DNA of 64,000 nucleotides from the NCBI RefSeq assembly GCF_964656455.1, contig NC_135719.1, positions 6,303,163-6,367,162 of the forward strand. Direction: 5' to 3'. A program made the position numbers and the translations under genes. How positions within the stretch are numbered: the stretch's first letter is position 1; every line of letters begins with the position of its first letter. This document shows, piece after piece, positions 10,801 through 22,582 of the stretch. Source of the stretch: Halichoerus grypus (lineage: Eukaryota; Chordata; Mammalia; Carnivora; Phocidae). The notes below the pieces were generated by a model. That model was not told where the DNA came from and did not search any database. It worked only from the letters and a program-made list of their open reading frames with translations.

Positions 10801-11058
10801 TTCACTGAACACCTTAATATTAATCACCATGGCTAACACTGAGCACTTCCCGCATGCAAGGCTTTGTTGGGCTCTTCTACAGGTATTAGCTCATTTAACC
10901 CTCACAACGACGCTATCAGGCTGGTACTGTTATTACCCCCACTTTACAGTTAAAGACACTCAGGCCCCAAGAGATGTGCCCACGATCAGGCATTGCGGGT
11001 AAGTGGTTATGAATCTGTCTCCAGAGCCCAGAGCCCCAACCACTATTTTACACCACTG
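10800..11058 (-). repeat. MIR SINE, long copy
   Basis: Reverse MIR nearly full length: AGCTCATTTAACCCTCACAA, ACTGTTATTACCCCCACTTT, GGTAAGTGGTTATGAATCTG, ending near CCAACCACTATTTTACACC. Confidence 0.85.
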
Positions 11059-11059
11059 T

Positions 11060-11890
11060 GGTAAAAAAAAAAAAAAAGAAAAGAAAAGAAATTTAAAGAC
11101 ATTGGAAGTGGCTTCAAAGCATTCCTTGTTCTCTAATTTCCCTGGGGAATTTCTCCTAGAAAGAGAAACAGATGAATGTTTTATCTAGAGAGAGACGTTG
11201 GAGTTTTGCTGGTCATTTCCTGGGTATCTGTTTGCTTGTGGCACCAGCAATTACAAGGGTAAGATGGTTTCCCCACATTTCAAAGGAGCGGTGAGGTTTA
11301 AAAAAAAAAAAATTTAAAGCATGCAAATCACCAGCAGCTTGAGATCCCCACCCCATCCCTTCAAAACTGTACTTCCTTCCAGAAGAGTTGAGAGTGAATC
11401 TTAGTAAGATTCAGTGGCCTGTTCTACACTCCTAAGAAGCCAGGCATCATGAAGGAATTTGACCTACCGCTGCTCTTTGATAGCCCTCCCCACCTCAAAG
11501 TGGATTCATCCCACCCTTTATGAGTCTCTCCTTTGTTCCTGGGGACATGAAGAAGACCCCAACCCCACCCTTGCCATGGGCTTAGGCACGGCTTTAGTGC
11601 ATGCCATAGTGCTGTGCAGAGTGAGTGAAGGTGCAACCACCCACCTTGGAAAGAAGGCCACAGTGAGAAAGCCACTGACTCAGCCCAGGAGGCTAAGAAT
11701 CATAGAGTGGAGACAGAGCTTGGAGACCAGCTAATCCATCATTTATCCAACACAGGGTGCCACAAGTTAAATGGGCCACTTAAGTCCTTGATACCAATAT
11801 TCCAATGTGGAAACTAGAGGCCCACTAGTCTCCACTCTGCCCCAGCCCCCTCCCCATCCCCTGCCCAGGCCTGTGAATTATATGTGTCTG
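11060..11890. other. unique AT-richer DNA
   Basis: Contains an octamer ATGCAAAT at 11321-11328 beside TTTAAA-rich sequence. No repeat or exon recognised. Confidence 0.4.
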
Positions 11891-12004
11891 GTCACCCCTT
11901 TTAAGACTCTAAGTTCCTTTGAAGACAGGTTTATAGGTTACTCATCCCTGTACTCCACGCTCTGAGCACATAATCTGACACAGAGGAGGGACTGAATGAA
12001 ATAA
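11890..12004 (+). repeat. L2-type 3' end
   Basis: AGTTCCTTTGAAGACAGG, CTCATCCCTGTACTCC and GAGGGACTGAATGAAATAAA follow the L2 3' terminus. Confidence 0.55.
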
Positions 12005-12469
12005 ATTTCCCCATAACGTCCCTGACTGGTGATCATCCTGCTCCTATTTGAATCCTCCCGGAAAGGAAGCACTCATTATTTCTCCATAGGACTGCTTCTC
12101 CTGTGGGTCAATTGGTAGGTTGGGTTCTTCCTTCTCCAGCTTCCCAGACCTAGCATTGCCCTCTGAGCCTTTCCTGAGACCTGGGGAAAACTAGAGATTG
12201 TCCCAGAGAGCCAGATATCCGCCTTCTGTCTTTGGAGCCCAGTCCAAAGGGGAAATCTGGAAAAAAGGAAATGTCTCCTCCCCAAGGGCATGGGGAGACC
12301 CACCTGTGCTGCACAGGGGACTCCAGACTATCTGGGGTTCCCAGCACAGTGTGCAGTTGCTTGGGGCTTACCCTTCCCATCCTCCTGTATATCTGGTCTA
12401 GGAGAGGCTGGCCTAGAAATGCCCAAATGCCGTAATGGTATTTCGGTTCCATAGTATTTTCCTGAGTTT

Positions 12470-12990
12470 TCATGTGTCAGTGTGGGTTAGATGTACGTGT
12501 GTCCATGCATGTGTGTGTTTGTCAATTTCTGTGTTTGAACACAGGCTAAGCATGGATCCTAGAATGTGACCAGAAGCAAGCTTATAACCTGGTGGGGGAA
12601 GGGGGGGGATGGCACCACCATAGTGTGCACGAGCTGGTACATGTCCTATGGGCACCGAAGAAATGGGATCCGGATGATCCTAGGGAGGTATGTATGTATA
12701 CGGGTGTGCGGGAGTGTATGTGTATTCATAAGCAAACCCCAGTTTGAGGGCCCTGCGCACGCGCGTGTGTATATGTGTGTTTACACAAAGACAAACCAGT
12801 CTGTTTCTATGTCTAGGTGACAGTGTGTGTGGTATGCTGTCTATTTACAAACATTTCCCGCCCCGGGTTCTTGTGATCTTGTGGCTGAACACACATGCAG
12901 GCCAGTTGGTGTGTGTATATACGTGTCTACAATGGAATCCCAAACCTATATGTGAGTGACTGTGTTTGTGTGACTCGATGTGAAGCGATA
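12470..12990 (+). repeat. degenerate TG-rich region with Z-DNA-prone core
   Basis: Scattered TGTG/TATG runs. 12754-12780 is 27 bp of strictly alternating purine and pyrimidine, including GCGCACGCGCGTGTG. Confidence 0.6.
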
Positions 12991-14436
12991 CCCGAATCAG
13001 GGTCTGCACGACTCTGGGTGTGCGAGTGTTTTACTTGCACGCCCCGCCTCCGCCTGGTTCCGTATCCCCTGACCCCATGGACAGACTTGGGGGCTCTGAC
13101 CACAGAGGCAGAGCCCAGGCAGGTCCTGAGGCTGACTGGGGGAGCGCGTATAGGTAACTGGTGTTTGCGGGCAACCTCGCCAGAGCCTTTGTCTGGTGCC
13201 CATTCCCTATGGCCCCTAAATTCCTCACCCTGGCAGGATCTTGGCTGTTCTTGCTCCCAGACCGCCTTCCCCAAGGAGTCCCTTTAACTCACAGCCCCTT
13301 CCCGGCCAGGGGGCTGAGAGTTGGGGGATATTCATCTCGGGGAGTTTTTGTTCTGCCTCATGAAAGGCCTCAATGGCTGGGAATACCATTCTAATTACAG
13401 GGAAGCCCAGCTTATGTAGGGGACACAAAGGGCTGTGGTCTCATAGCAGCTCCTTCCATCCGTCAAATAAGGCTGTCTAATGACGGGGTGAGAGCTGTGA
13501 ATGCCTAAAACAAACTCGAAAAGGAGGGAAAATAAAGCCGCCGGGGGCTTAAAATATATTAAATTACCCTGATTAGGAGTCGTGGCTTTGCAGAGCTGGT
13601 TGGAGAGGCCGAGGAAGCTGTGAGTCCCACTATTCACGTGGGGGGGGGAGGGGTCAGCAGGTCGGGAGGGGTTCACAGAGCCCTGGCCCATTCTCATGCT
13701 AACGCCAGGAAAGGCGCTGCAGGCTTAGTGGGCTGGAAAATAGAAATGAATTTGCCATAATCCTTCTCCTCCTGCTCCTGTCCCCAGCCCAGGAGAAGTG
13801 CTGCCTAATTGCAGCCCCTTAGAGCCTGTTGGGCTTTGGGGCCGGGCCACACCCTGGAGCCTGTGTCCCTGGGCCTTCTCACCCCTTCCCTCCTCTTTCC
13901 AGCGGGGCAGGCTCAGGGCCTAGCAACAGGTTCCAGGGCAGGGGGGTTGGCGGGAGAGGGGAGTGGCGGTGGGCATGTGCACATGCATGGGTGTGTATAT
14001 ACACTCACACTCAGCCCTTCTGATGGTGCAGATATTCACACGGACACACGCCATTCACAGCCGCAAATATGCCTTCCCTCCTCCACTCGCACAAATACAT
14101 CTCCACACAAGGTGTAGGCCCAAGTACCCCTCTTTGGGGGAACACGCACAGGCCTCCCCACACTTTCACAGGTGCCCATGCACAGAGACACATCCCTTCT
14201 TAGGTGGCCACATGCTGCTTCCTCGGCATGAAAACACACACACATGCACATATCCCTTCAGATGTGCTCCCAGAACCAGGGACCTAGAATAATTTCAATG
14301 TTGTACAACAAAGGAAACCGAGGCTCAGAAAGTAGCCAGGGGACAGGCCCTTCCCAGCACCACCTGGGTCATCCCTGTCTCCACCCAAGACCCTACATAA
14401 GCCTCTCCCTTAGCTGGGCCTCAGTTTCCTGCTATT
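12991..14436. other. unique non-coding DNA
   Basis: GC-rich parts alternate with a conserved-looking AT stretch at 13440-13580 (TTAAAATATATTAAATTACC). A degenerate CA-rich run lies at 13975-14250. A MIR-like remnant (GTTTCCTGCTATTAAAAC) precedes the SINE pair. Confidence 0.4.
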
Positions 14437-14449
14437 AAAACGAGGTGCT

Positions 14450-14564
14450 CTGGGGGCGCCTGGGTGGCTCGGGTTGTGATCCCAGGGTCCTGAGATCGAG
14501 CCCCACGCCGGGCTCCCTGCTCAGCGGGGTGTCTGTTCCCTCTCCCTTTGCCCCTCCCCCTGCT

Positions 14565-14612
<48 letters not shown>

Positions 14613-14642
14613 TAAATGGATAAAATCTTAAAAACAAAAACA
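14450..14642 (+). repeat. CAN-type SINE with expanded (CT)n
   Basis: Internal deletion after GGTGGCTCG, then a perfect CT run at about 14566-14608 before CGGATAAATGGATAAAATCTT. Flanked by AAAACGAGGTGCT at 14437-14449 and 14643-14655. Confidence 0.95.
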
Positions 14643-14656
14643 AAAACGAGGTGCTT

Positions 14657-14780
14657 GGGGGCACCTGGGTAGCTCAGTTGGTTAAGTGCCTGACTCTTGA
14701 GCTCAGCTCAGGTCTTGATCTCAGGGTCCTGAGATCACATCCTGAGCCTACTTAAAAAACAAACAACAACAACAACAAAA
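14657..14780 (+). repeat. second CAN-type SINE at the same target site
   Basis: GGGCACCTGGGTAGCTCAG head, shortened 3' end (GAGCCTACTTAAAAAAC) and a CAA-rich tail. A third copy of the target word, AATGAGGTGCT, follows at 14781-14791. Confidence 0.93.
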
Positions 14781-14791
14781 AATGAGGTGCT

Positions 14792-16879
14792 TGGACTAAA
14801 TGGTGTAGAAAACCCCTTCCAGCTCAGAAACTAGGAGGGGCCAAGTGTCTGGCTACTCCTCCCGCCCCTCCCTGCCCCTACACACTTAGGTGTGTGCGCA
14901 CACATACTCCGTGTCCCACATAACAACGATTTTGTTCAGTGTTATTGCAAACTAGAGGGCAGGCCTAGGGGTCCGGTGGCCTGCCTCTGTCCAGGTACCC
15001 CAGCAGGTGGCCCTGCCACCCCGCCCACCCTGAGCCTCGCCCATCTGTGGCTCTGTCCGTGTGATTTTAGCCAGTTTGGGACACAGGGGACTCAGGTACG
15101 GATCTGAACCACAGAGCCCCACAGTGTGGCGCCTGGAACCCAAGAGAACCATCCAAATGTGCGCTCTTCCTCAGCCTGGGGCTCCCTCTGCCGGTGGATC
15201 TGGAACAGGAGTGCCCGGAGGAACGTACGTGACCCTCAGACCTGACCCGTCCACGCCATACATCCCCTACCCCTGTACTCTGCTCCACTGTAAGAGGAGT
15301 CAGGGAACCACGGGCTGGACTGGAATAGAGACTGCGAGAGTGAACTCAGAAGAGAGCATCGGAACCACAAGGTCCAACCTCACTGCCCCTTTCCCCTCCC
15401 TGTTCTCTAGGAATACCCCCTCTTTCCATCACCCTGCAGAGAAGCAGCAGGCGGGGGTGTGTGGAGGGGGCCGGGGTGAGGGCAGGCACACCCTGGGTCC
15501 CCCATGGGCAGCTGGCCAACCTGAGCCAATGGGCCTCGGCCTTTCCATCTATGCTGTGGGTGAGGCAGGGCCCTGGGCAGCCAAGAAGAGCCAAGGAGAA
15601 GCCCCAGAAAGGGCAGGAACCTCCTCACCCACCCCACGCAGAGAAGGCGGGAAGCCTGAGCCCCCAGAAGACCTCCCTTGGGGGTCCTCAAAGTCAGCGA
15701 AGGCCGCTGCTGTCCCCTCCTTCCTGGAGGGAGGCTAGTTGCTGAGACTAGGGGGATGACTCCCTGCTGCAGCTGGAGAAAAGGAGTACCATCCAGATCT
15801 TCCAGGCTTGGGCACCCAGATGCTGCTAAGTGCTGACCCGGCATGGGTACCGGGGAGGCAAAGCAGGGGGCTTTAATGGAGGCCCGTCCCATAGGCTGGG
15901 TTGTTTCAACCAACAGAGGGGTTTCAGAAGGCGAGACGGTACAGAGACAGCAGATCCGGCCCCACCCACTCCAAGGGTACCAAGGTATCTGCGAATGTAA
16001 ATATCCGGGCCGCAGGTACTCCCGAGGTGGGGTGGGAGAACTTGAGTCGGCTGGAGCCTAATTGTGAGGTCAAATAGCGAACTTCATGCGCCCTCCGCTC
16101 TCCTTTCTAGGCCCTAAGCACAGCTGCTTCCCCAGTCCGGGACTTGCTCGGCTTGGTCAGAGCTCCGTTTTGGGGGTTTAGCTAGGCGGAACCCCACAAG
16201 CCGCCTCGGGCTTCCCAGCTTCAGGCAAGGCGGCCTCGCGTACTCGTCACAGGGACCAGGGACCGCAAAACTCCCGCAGGTCGGAAGAACCAAGATGAAA
16301 TGGGGGTGGGGGAGATTTGGAGAGGATGGGCTGTTTGAGGACAAGCCACGTTGGGTGGAGAGGGCCCGGCTCACGCCCAGCACCGAAGCCCAAGTCTAGC
16401 CTGGAAGGCCTTGCCCTGGTCCCCAGCGTTTTCCAAAGCCTGCCCGAGCTGCCAGGACCCGCTCCGGCTCCTTTCCACTCCTCCCTCGTTTTGGGGGAGG
16501 TCAGGTTGGAGCCCCGAGGGACTACAGGGACTGAACCAAGGGTGTGGTCGAGACTGAAGCTCCCACTGAAGAAGACTGAAGCCCTAATTGCTCCCACCAG
16601 GCTCCAGCCGCGCCTCAGGGGCCAGTCCCAGTGTTTGGGGAGGACACCCAGGCGCCCTCTCTTCCCGATCCCCAAAGCCCCTCCACGCAGCCAGCCCGCC
16701 CTGAAATCCATAGATTCCTGAGGAAGCGCACACACCCACACCATAGAGGCATTCAACGCAAGCAGACAAGAACAACGAATTCGAATTCCAGAATTTTCTC
16801 CAAATAAAATAAAGCCGCGGGAGGCGACGCTCAGCCTCTAGACCCTGAGGTGGGGAGGAAGCACCGGAGAAGAGGTTTG
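14792..16879. other. unique non-coding DNA
   Basis: GC-rich, low repeat. Contains the CTCF core at 15000. Frames of 150-225 residues at 15061-15738 and 16247-16756 overlap each other on both strands and show no recognisable protein. Confidence 0.4.
15000..15011 (+). promoter_or_regulatory. CTCF core motif
   Basis: CCAGCAGGTGGC followed by CC matches the CTCF core CCASNAGRKGGC completely. It lies at the boundary between the SINE-rich left flank and the repeat-poor region. Weaker reverse-orientation matches lie at 10566-10577 and 7608-7617. Confidence 0.4.
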
Positions 16880-17610
16880 CTGGATACCCTACGGGGCTGA
16901 AGGGAACCCTTCCAGCCGGCCATCCCGGAGAAGCCCCACGGCCCGCGGCCTGGCGCCCCCATTCTCTGGGCGAGGAAGGCGCCCGGCGGATTCCGTGGCC
17001 GCAAAACGAGCCTGCCTTGTGCTGGAGGCGGCCCACGAGCTGAGACGCAGAAATGCCCGAGTTCTCCCAACACAGGAGCCGCCCGAGTCCGATGTGTAGC
17101 CAGAAAGGCCGGAGATTCCGAATTTCGAGTCGTTTTTAGTATAATGTATATGTCCCTAAGTCACCCTCACAGTTCCCCTGTCTACCCTCATGCAAATGGC
17201 CCACTCCATCAATTACCTCCCTTTATTCATAAAGAGAAACGGGATCTTGTTTTTTTTCTAGAATATCCCAAAAATGAGCGGCTGTATTTGGGCGAATTCC
17301 AGCGGGGTCAAGCTTGTTTCCTTCGGCATGACGGTGCTGCCAGTGCTCGGGAAGGGTCTCAGCGGGCCTGCCGCCGGCACGGTGGTGGAGACCGGGAAGA
17401 GCTGGGGCCTCGGGGCCACCTGCGTTTCTCCAGGGGAACCGCAACCTGGAGTTCCCGCGGCCACCCCCCAACAGTCTCCGGGTCTCGTGCTCAGACCCCG
17501 CACGCCTGCCCGCCGCTCGAGGAGAACCCAGTCTCCCTTTGCAGGCTCCTGCGGACCGAGCCGGGCACACGAGCCGGGCACACTAGCCGGCAGGACGGCA
17601 GGACCCCAGG
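16880..17610. promoter_or_regulatory. CpG-rich block, split by an AT-rich core
   Basis: CpG-rich at 16880-17100 and 17280-17610, separated by AT-rich DNA (17120-17270) with a perfect octamer ATGCAAAT at 17190-17197. This layout resembles a conserved enhancer within a CpG island. Confidence 0.5.
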
Positions 17611-18839
17611 GGTCCTACATAGTCGTTGGCAAGAGACTGGAGGCTGGATTTTCAGAGGCTGCCTGCCTTTAGCGTGAAGGGAACAAGCTAGGAAACCCCC
17701 ATATGCAGAGGTTTTCTAAACATTCTGGATTCCTGAGCCCCCATGACCACCGCCGGGAGCCATGCGAGGGCTGGGCGGTGGAGCCGGGCTTCTATTTGTA
17801 AAACACAGAATGAAACCAGGAGAGCGGAATGAAGACAAAGCCATCTTAAAACGTTCGATTGGCGAAATCTCCACACTTAGCAAACACTTTCATTTTCAGA
17901 GCTGCCTGTGGCCATAGGCAGGTCCAGAAAATCGATTGTGTTTCCAGGCGAATTCCACCCAGGGAACAGAGCCCTGGGAACGCGAGCCCGTGCACATGTG
18001 TTGGAAGGAATGGATGAGTTAGCCCTCTAACAAGCGAACCCTCTGGACGCAAACGTGTTTATAAACTTCACTTGCACGACTTTGACGGTCTCTACGAATT
18101 TATGCCTGTTTACCCAGCTTTTATACCCTCTGTGGGGCGGCCACAGCTTCTCCTCCTCCGTGCAGAGAATCCTTAGCTGCGTGGGCCGGAAGCTACCTTT
18201 CCGACCGGCCGGGAGAGCCATTTTTCCTCGTATTGGCCAGGGGTTTTGCAAATGGAGTTGCCCGGATTCTTATATCTGCGGTCCTGGAGTCCTGCATTCC
18301 CACTCCTTAACGTTCAGACCCAGGTGTGGAGCCCTACTGGAAAGAGGGAAGCCGAGAATAGGGAAGGGCTGGGAAAGAGAGTCTGCTGGGCCCCATCCAG
18401 CCAAAGTTGATGGACACTGTAGATACGTTGGGTCACCGTTTCCAATATTTTGCCCAATGTCTGGGGACCCGCGGGGTTCTGTGCACATGTGTCCTCAGGC
18501 GCTGTAGCCGGAACACAGGACAAGGCTTTGCGAAGACCGTGCATTCCCCGTGCTGACTTTTCCTATCAATGGGAGAGACGTGGGCAATTGACCCAGCGGC
18601 CTCTTCCTCTCCGTCTATTGTGGCGGCTCAATCACGCATTTACCGAAAGAAAAGCGAGTTTATCTTAGCCTGGAGGAGCCTCGTGTTGCGTGTGTGTGTG
18701 ACTAAAGGGTGGGGGGAAATTCTGCAGCCACGACCGTGCAGATGGGCTGAGGATAGACACTTTCAGAAAAGGGCCAATTTCCCCTTCACAATGAGCGCTA
18801 AGTACCTGATAAATGGGGCTGGTGTTTATTCATGAGCAG
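17611..18839. other. unique, conserved-looking AT-rich DNA
   Basis: No mobile elements. AT-rich blocks with homeodomain-type words, e.g. GTTTATAAACTTC at 18057 and TGTTTATTCATGAGC at 18822. Enhancer-like by appearance only. Confidence 0.35.
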
Positions 18840-19560
18840 GTACTTTGGAGATGGCGATTAGAACAGCCGCCCGCGCCGCCTCGCCAAGGTACTTAAAGCC
18901 GGGCAGGTGCAGCGCTGCGCGCGGCCCGAGCGCACAAAGCCCGCGGCCGCCGCGGCGCGGGGAGGGGCGTGAATGCGGGCCGTGCCGGGCCCCAAGGGCG
19001 CGCGGCGCGCAGGCACCTTAGCCTTTTGTTCGTCATCCGAAGCCAAGGCCACTTCACCGAGGGGCGTCCCGGGAAAACCTCCCCTCTAATTACCAAGAAT
19101 TTCCCTTCGTCCCTCCTCCCGAAGCCCAGCCGGGCAACTTTCGGTCTGGCGGACGCGGGGGCGCAGCGTGAGGCCAGGTTCGGCGTTCGCGTAAATGCTG
19201 CTTATGAGCAGGCTATTAGCTAACCCGCTAAGTAACTTACTCAACATCCAGGAAAGAAACAGAACCCGGGCCTGGGAACCACGCGGGCACGCAGCTCTGG
19301 CCGCCCCCGCCGCCGAGGCGCCACCTCTGGCCGTGCGGGTAACCTCGGGCTTTCAGGTTTTGTTTCAACTCCAAGGGGAGAAAATTGGGGTCTGTCTATT
19401 TCCACAGCTTCCTGGCGCCAAGGTCGTGGGACAAACTCGATCTCGCTCTTAGAGTGGCTCCAGAATCCCTAAGAACCCCCAGTTTTTGCCCATGACCGGC
19501 GGCCTCGGCTGGGCGCGGCGCCCGGGCCTTGGGGGGCCAAGTACAGGGTCCTCTGCGCTA
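18840..19560. promoter_or_regulatory. CpG island at 18.8-19.5 kb
   Basis: Begins abruptly after an AT-rich, homeodomain-site-rich stretch (18790-18860) and is densest at 18860-19050. AGGTACTT occurs twice, at 18838 and 18888. No TATA box or splice pair is assigned. Confidence 0.6.
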
Positions 19561-20009
19561 AGAACGTGGCAGAGTTTCCCTCCCGGTTCAGAGGGACAAC
19601 CTGGGTCCGACATTCCCTCCCTGCTCCCCATCAGCTTCGAGGGTGCTTCGTGTTCCTAACGTTGGGCGCTCGTGGGGTGAGCACTCTCCGCCCGACCCCC
19701 CCTCCTTTTTTTTAATCGTTTGGAAAAACCGACCAAGATCATTTCTCTCCAGTCCACAGAATTAGGAGAAATCTGTGTTGCAAACAGAGTGGGCTTCCCC
19801 GGGGAAGAAAATTCTTTCAGAATGACCGTAAGCAAGGGGCAGGGACCTGATGTGACCCACCACGAGGCAGTTTTTTCATTTTCCACCACGAAGAACCCAA
19901 GGACTTGCGCACTCGATCAGACTGACCAGTAAATTGTAGATAACGAACGTGCATTATAGATTTTCTTGGAACCTTAAGGTTCGAATAAATTGCAGATATA
20001 ATAATCCCG

Positions 20010-20600
20010 AGGCCCGGGGAAATCCGACCCCCGGCGTGTGAGCGCAAACCGAAAGCGGTAACCCAGCAGCGCGGCGGGGAAGCGGGCGAGGTCAGCCCAG
20101 GGCCCGCGCCGCCACCAGACAGCGCCAGCCGGGCCGACCCAGGCCAGACGCCCGGGCGGCCGCGCTTAGGGAAAAGGGCTCGCAAGGGAGGCAAGGCTTC
20201 CCCTCTCGTCTCCGGCCAGGAGCTGAGCTAGGGTGGGAGGGTGAAGCATTCTCTCGGGCGATAGCCTGCGTCCCCTGCTCCAAGGAGACACCAGGGGACG
20301 GCGGGACAAACGGCTAGCCGCAGAGGGCCCGAGACCCCAGAGGCGGCCCCCCTCCCGCGCGCCGCAGCGCTGCCCACGCCTTGCGAACAGCGTCTCCGCA
20401 CGACGGCCGCGGGTGAATGTTGCGGGGCCGTTGAGGGGCGCGGGACAGGGCCGTGCCAGCCCCCACGCCCGAAAGGCGCCGAGCCGGGACCGCCGGGCCC
20501 TGGAGGCGAACGCGTGGTGGGCCTGGGACCGACCTGTCTCCACCGCAAGATGGCTGCCGGCCGCCGCGTGCGGCTCCAAATTTCGGCAGAAAGTGCAAGA
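20010..20600. promoter_or_regulatory. CpG island at 20.0-20.6 kb
   Basis: CpG-dense block ending in a YY1-type AAGATGGCTGCCGG at 20547 on the plus strand. That motif commonly sits just downstream of starts, so a plus-strand start near 20.5 kb is possible, followed by the acceptor at 20771. Confidence 0.65.
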
Positions 20601-21659
20601 TGAACGGGAAAGGGGGGAGGGTGCGGTCGGGGGCCTGGAGACAACGCATCGCAAAGGACTTTTTATATTTTCCATTCCCAAAACCTTTAAGGCACGCCCG
20701 AAAGATGCAGGTGGGGTCAGAAGGAGGGCCATCAGTACTAACCCCAAGACTGATTTTCTTCACATTACAGATTTGGAATACATCATAAGAATATAATGAA
20801 TAATATTCCTGGGGAAAGCAGATAAGCCCAGATGCAATCTTTGGCCCTGGACTCCTCAGGTCGGCTTCCACCAACTTAAAGTGTTTTGTTTTTTTCCAGG
20901 AAAACCATTTGGGCAAATGCATTTGGGCCCCCACCCCCACCCCGGCCTGGGAGTCCCCACCTTCTGATTGGTGCATGTCAACTCTTGGGAAGCCCCACCG
21001 ACCAAGGGCCTCCGTCAAATGGTCTAGTGAGTTAGGCCATCACGAGGCCTGCCAAGCAGGAGCCCTAGGTGGAGCTGCTCTTTAGGGTGCCCTAATTCCG
21101 GCCTCGGCCTCGGCCTCGGACCACCCTGCACACACAGCTCTTTCACCCATGCCACGCCTCATCTGGTTAAAGGATTTTTGTTACTCCAGTTATTATGTCA
21201 CAAATGCCTTATATTTATTTCAGTTGGTTGGTGATAGACTCTACCTCCTGGAAGAACCAGGAATATCTCATTAACCTGGCCTCCTCCTCCTCCCCAGGCC
21301 GGTAACTGATGTAAAGTGGGTTCTGCTGGTTCTGACCAGAAGGCTTCAGGGTAGAAAACAAGACTCCTTGACCTGTCAGCTTGGTGTGTGTTGTTGGCCC
21401 ACCCCCACCCCAGCTTCCTCCTCACTGCACAGAGCCCCCTCCCTGGAGTAGGACAAAGGCAGCCCTCAAGATGGAGCCTGCGTGGGGGAAACTCAGAGAA
21501 AGCCCACCCCTCCCTGATCAACTCTGATGCTGTCTCTGGGTTTGTGATTGAAGGACTGAGGTTCCTCTGACCCAGGACCTTTGAAGAGTCTCCAGTAAGG
21601 GAAGGAGTTCTTTGCCCCAAGTCCTGGACATGCAGCCCCGCTCTGCCAAGAAACCAGGG
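20601..21659. other. unique DNA with plus-strand splice signals
   Basis: Includes the TACTAAC branch point and acceptor at 20736-20770 and a small (GGCCTC)3 run near 21100. Otherwise no repeat recognised. Confidence 0.4.
20771..21026 (+). ncRNA. candidate exon after a TACTAAC branch point, plus strand
   Basis: A perfect TACTAAC branch-point consensus at 20736-20742 is followed by a pyrimidine-rich stretch and TTCACATTACAG, so an exon would begin at 20771. The branch A is 29 nt from the AG, an ideal spacing. The downstream donor is only moderate (TCTA|GTGAGT, exon end 21026), so the right edge is uncertain. It would precede the 22392-22508 exon on the same strand. Confidence 0.33.
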
Positions 21660-21765
21660 TTTTGATGCCCACTTCACCAACGACTTTTGGGGAAGTCCCT
21701 CCCCATCTTCAGTTTCCTCATCTGCCCAAGGGAGGAGGATTGTAGAGAAGGCTCTTAACATCTCT
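21660..21765 (+). repeat. MIR fragment
   Basis: CATCTTCAGTTTCCTCATCTGCCC-type core (two abutting MIR words) followed by AGGATTGTAGAGAAGG. Confidence 0.55.
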
Positions 21766-21904
21766 AACCCAGGGCTCCAAGAAGCGTGAGGGAAGGTAGC
21801 ACACGGAGACTCTTGAAGACTTCGAAGGACACTGGGGACACTTGGTTTCACCCTGAGAAAGGTGCACATCTCTTTCTGAAATGTGGTCCTTTGATAAGCA
21901 GGTT

Positions 21905-22150
21905 GGTAGTAGAGTTAGGCACGCCGACCCTGGAACCAGGCTCCCTGGGCTCAAATCTGACCCAGATCTGCCATTTACTCCCCATGTGGCCTCAGGCTAC
22001 TTTACTCAGTCTCTCTGTGCCTCAATTTCCACACCACTGAAACAGAGATTAAAAGCGACACCTATCTCACAGGGCGCTGGCGGGATTAACTGGGCTCATG
22101 CTCGGAGAGCACTTAGAAGCGTGCCAGGCCCGGGGTAGCTGTTGCTATGA
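21905..22150 (+). repeat. MIR SINE, nearly full length
   Basis: CTGGGCTCAAATCTGACCC, TCTCTGTGCCTCAATTTCC, CACCTATCTCACAGGGCGC and AGCACTTAGAAGCGTGCC, in MIR order. Confidence 0.85.
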
Positions 22151-22391
22151 GGTGCCCAGGCCCCCGGATGCAACCTCACCCCTTGCCAGTCTTCTCGGCT
22201 TTCCTCCAGTGACTGTCCCTGCGCGAGTGGCAGCACCCCAGGCATGGGGTGGAGGAGGGCAGGACGCCTGTGTATTGCTTGCTCGATGAGCACTTTGAGG
22301 AATCTCTTTGTGCCAGTCCTTTCCTGATCTTCTGATATGGGAACAAGTGGAGTCAGTGTCTCTCCCTTTCTCTCTCCTCAATTCCCCCCAG

Positions 22392-22508
22392 AGACAAGAT
22401 AGCTGCGTGAAGAGACATCTGCGTGAAAACCTGTGCCCGCGGCTTTAAGGAGGAAGAGAGGGAGGGAGCCGATCCATCCCCACCAGGAGGGATCCTGCTC
22501 AGAGGCAG
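22392..22508 (+). ncRNA. candidate 117-nt exon, plus strand
   Basis: A 35-nt pyrimidine-rich tract (CTCTCCCTTTCTCTCTCC, then AATTCCCCCCAG) ends just before 22392, and the donor GAGGCAG|GTAAGTATA closes the exon at 22508. Both sites are near-consensus. The strand is opposite to miR-9-3. The exon begins about 240 bp after a MIR element and lies 42 bp before a (CT)n(CA)n run. Its open frame is not recognised. A plus-strand lncRNA starting in the CpG blocks at 18.8-20.6 kb is one possible source. Confidence 0.42.
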
Positions 22509-22540
22509 GTAAGTATACTGCACAGAACTGTTGATGTTTT

Positions 22541-22551
22541 CTCTCTCTCTC

Positions 22552-22580
<29 letters not shown>
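22541..22580 (+). repeat. (CT)5(CA)15 microsatellite
   Basis: CT run into uninterrupted CA repeats, 33 bp after the candidate donor at 22508. Confidence 0.97.

Positions 22581-22582
<2 letters not shown>

Noticed and set aside
15061..15738. 225-residue plus-strand open frame
   Set aside because: Overlapped by equally long minus-strand frames; no family recognised; Gly/Pro-rich.
20166..21018. Two minus-strand frames of 193 and 234 residues
   Set aside because: They share a CpG island and overlap in different frames. No protein recognised and no exon structure.
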